Shown: positions 63,431 through 64,000 of the stretch, piece by piece
How the letters are laid out: the number at the start of each line of letters is the position of its first letter
Position numbering within the stretch: the stretch's first letter is position 1
Assembly (NCBI GenBank): GCA_947683625.1
Contig: CANTUR010001431.1
Span: 62,001 to 126,000 of the forward strand
Direction: 5' to 3'
DNA: 64,000 nucleotides
From: Mallotus nudiflorus
Taxonomy: Eukaryota; Streptophyta; Magnoliopsida; Malpighiales; Euphorbiaceae
The notes under the pieces: model-generated
The model's input: only the letters and a program-made list of their open reading frames with translations
What the model was told of the DNA's origin: nothing
Database searches by the model: none
Translations under genes and position numbers: made by a program

Positions 63431-64000
63431 TGATTAAGATGGAAGACTCTGGCCTATCCTCAACCTCCCTACTAACTGGTAGAAGCCTGGCCAACACCTC
63501 TGGCACCTCCTCTAGTACCTCTACCATGACCCTGCTGTGGAACAAGCTGAGTGGAACTCTGATGCTGGGCTAGAGGCAACTGAAATGGAATAGGTGCAGC
63601 ACTAGTAATCGACTACTATGGAAATCGTAGAATCTGCAGCTGCTGATACCCAGAATAAGGACATGATTTAGCATAATGTCCTATCTACCCGCATCTGAAG
63701 CATGTCAGGGGTGTCAGGTAACATGGTCCCTGATGGACTCTGCCGCAGGTTTAGCAAACACTAGCAGCTAACTCAGAACTACGACCACTACTGCTACTCG
63801 AAGCACCTGACTCGAATCTGAACGGTCTATGCCGACCTCCATGGCCATGTCTACTGCTTCGATGCACTCGCTGCTACTGTCTCTGACTCTGCTGAGTCGG
63901 ACCTCTCTGCTAACTACTGGAACCAACATGAAAACTCAAATACGGAGTAGTTTGTAATCCACTCGACTGAACACCCAGCTGGTAATAATCAGGCATAGCT
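63431..64000 (-). pseudogene. Element 2 gag, 3' part
   Basis: Same frame as the protease. Contains YYQLGVQSSGLQ (63984-63949), TCGRVHQGPC and the zinc knuckle CFRCG-IGHYAKSC with a stop inside it. Several TAGs are present; the one at 63876-63874 is shared with element 1 (27414-27412). The rest of gag is outside the window. Confidence 0.88.

Larger units (their letters stand above)
56697..64000 (-). mobile_element. Second Tekay-like chromovirus (element 2), 5' part beyond window
   Basis: 3' LTR, PPT and pol-gag in the same order as element 1 and alignable to it throughout the interior. The 5' LTR, PBS and start of gag are outside the window. It inserted into the LTR that begins at 53142. Confidence 0.94.

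Overview
The window is repeat-rich plant nuclear DNA, probably from a dicot-like angiosperm; the species cannot be told from the sequence. It is very AT-rich. I find no intact host gene, tRNA, rRNA or CRISPR array. Almost every base belongs to Ty3/gypsy LTR retrotransposons nested inside one another. The plant assignment rests on chromovirus (Tekay-like) and Tat-lineage polyproteins, an initiator-Met-tRNA primer site, a plant-mobile-domain remnant and plant-type GT-AG introns. Most elements read on the minus strand.

Layout. 1-5769: a minus-oriented Tekay-type LTR abutting a plus-oriented LTR head to head. 5770-8545: a degraded LTR, then AT-rich repeats. 8546-9948: a fragment of a diverged chromovirus LTR ('LTR-B'). 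9949-20252 and 31709-32286: an old Tat-lineage element with its 3' LTR, a 4.3 kb 3' region holding two hairpin-forming minisatellites and an antisense plant-mobile-domain pseudogene, and a decayed pol (integrase, archaeal-type RNase H, RNase H, RT, protease). 20253-31708: a complete 11.5 kb Tekay-like element with 3.24 kb LTRs, PBS, PPT and a TATAT target duplication, inserted in the Tat protease. 32287-37123: LTR fragments and AT-rich filler. 37124-49511: an older chromovirus (element 3), whose 3' LTR is split by a plus-strand solo LTR (TSD ACAAG) and whose integrase is split by another LTR. 49512-56696: a ladder of four LTR pieces, including two full-size LTRs facing each other across 3 bp. 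56697-64000: the 3' LTR and most of the interior of a second Tekay-like element running off the right edge.

How it works together. The complete element once encoded gag, protease, RT/RNase H and integrase with a chromodomain, but its frame carries stops and a frameshift, many of them CAG-to-TAG changes expected from deamination of methylated cytosine. The LTRs, although diverged, share a short list of conserved parts: two stem-loops with compensating changes and a GTGAGT / poly-T-(C/T)AG-GAG pair that looks like an intron of about 0.75-1.1 kb inside the LTR, its acceptor lying in a third stem-loop. These conserved LTR parts and the intron-bearing antisense gene in the Tat element are the observations most worth following.
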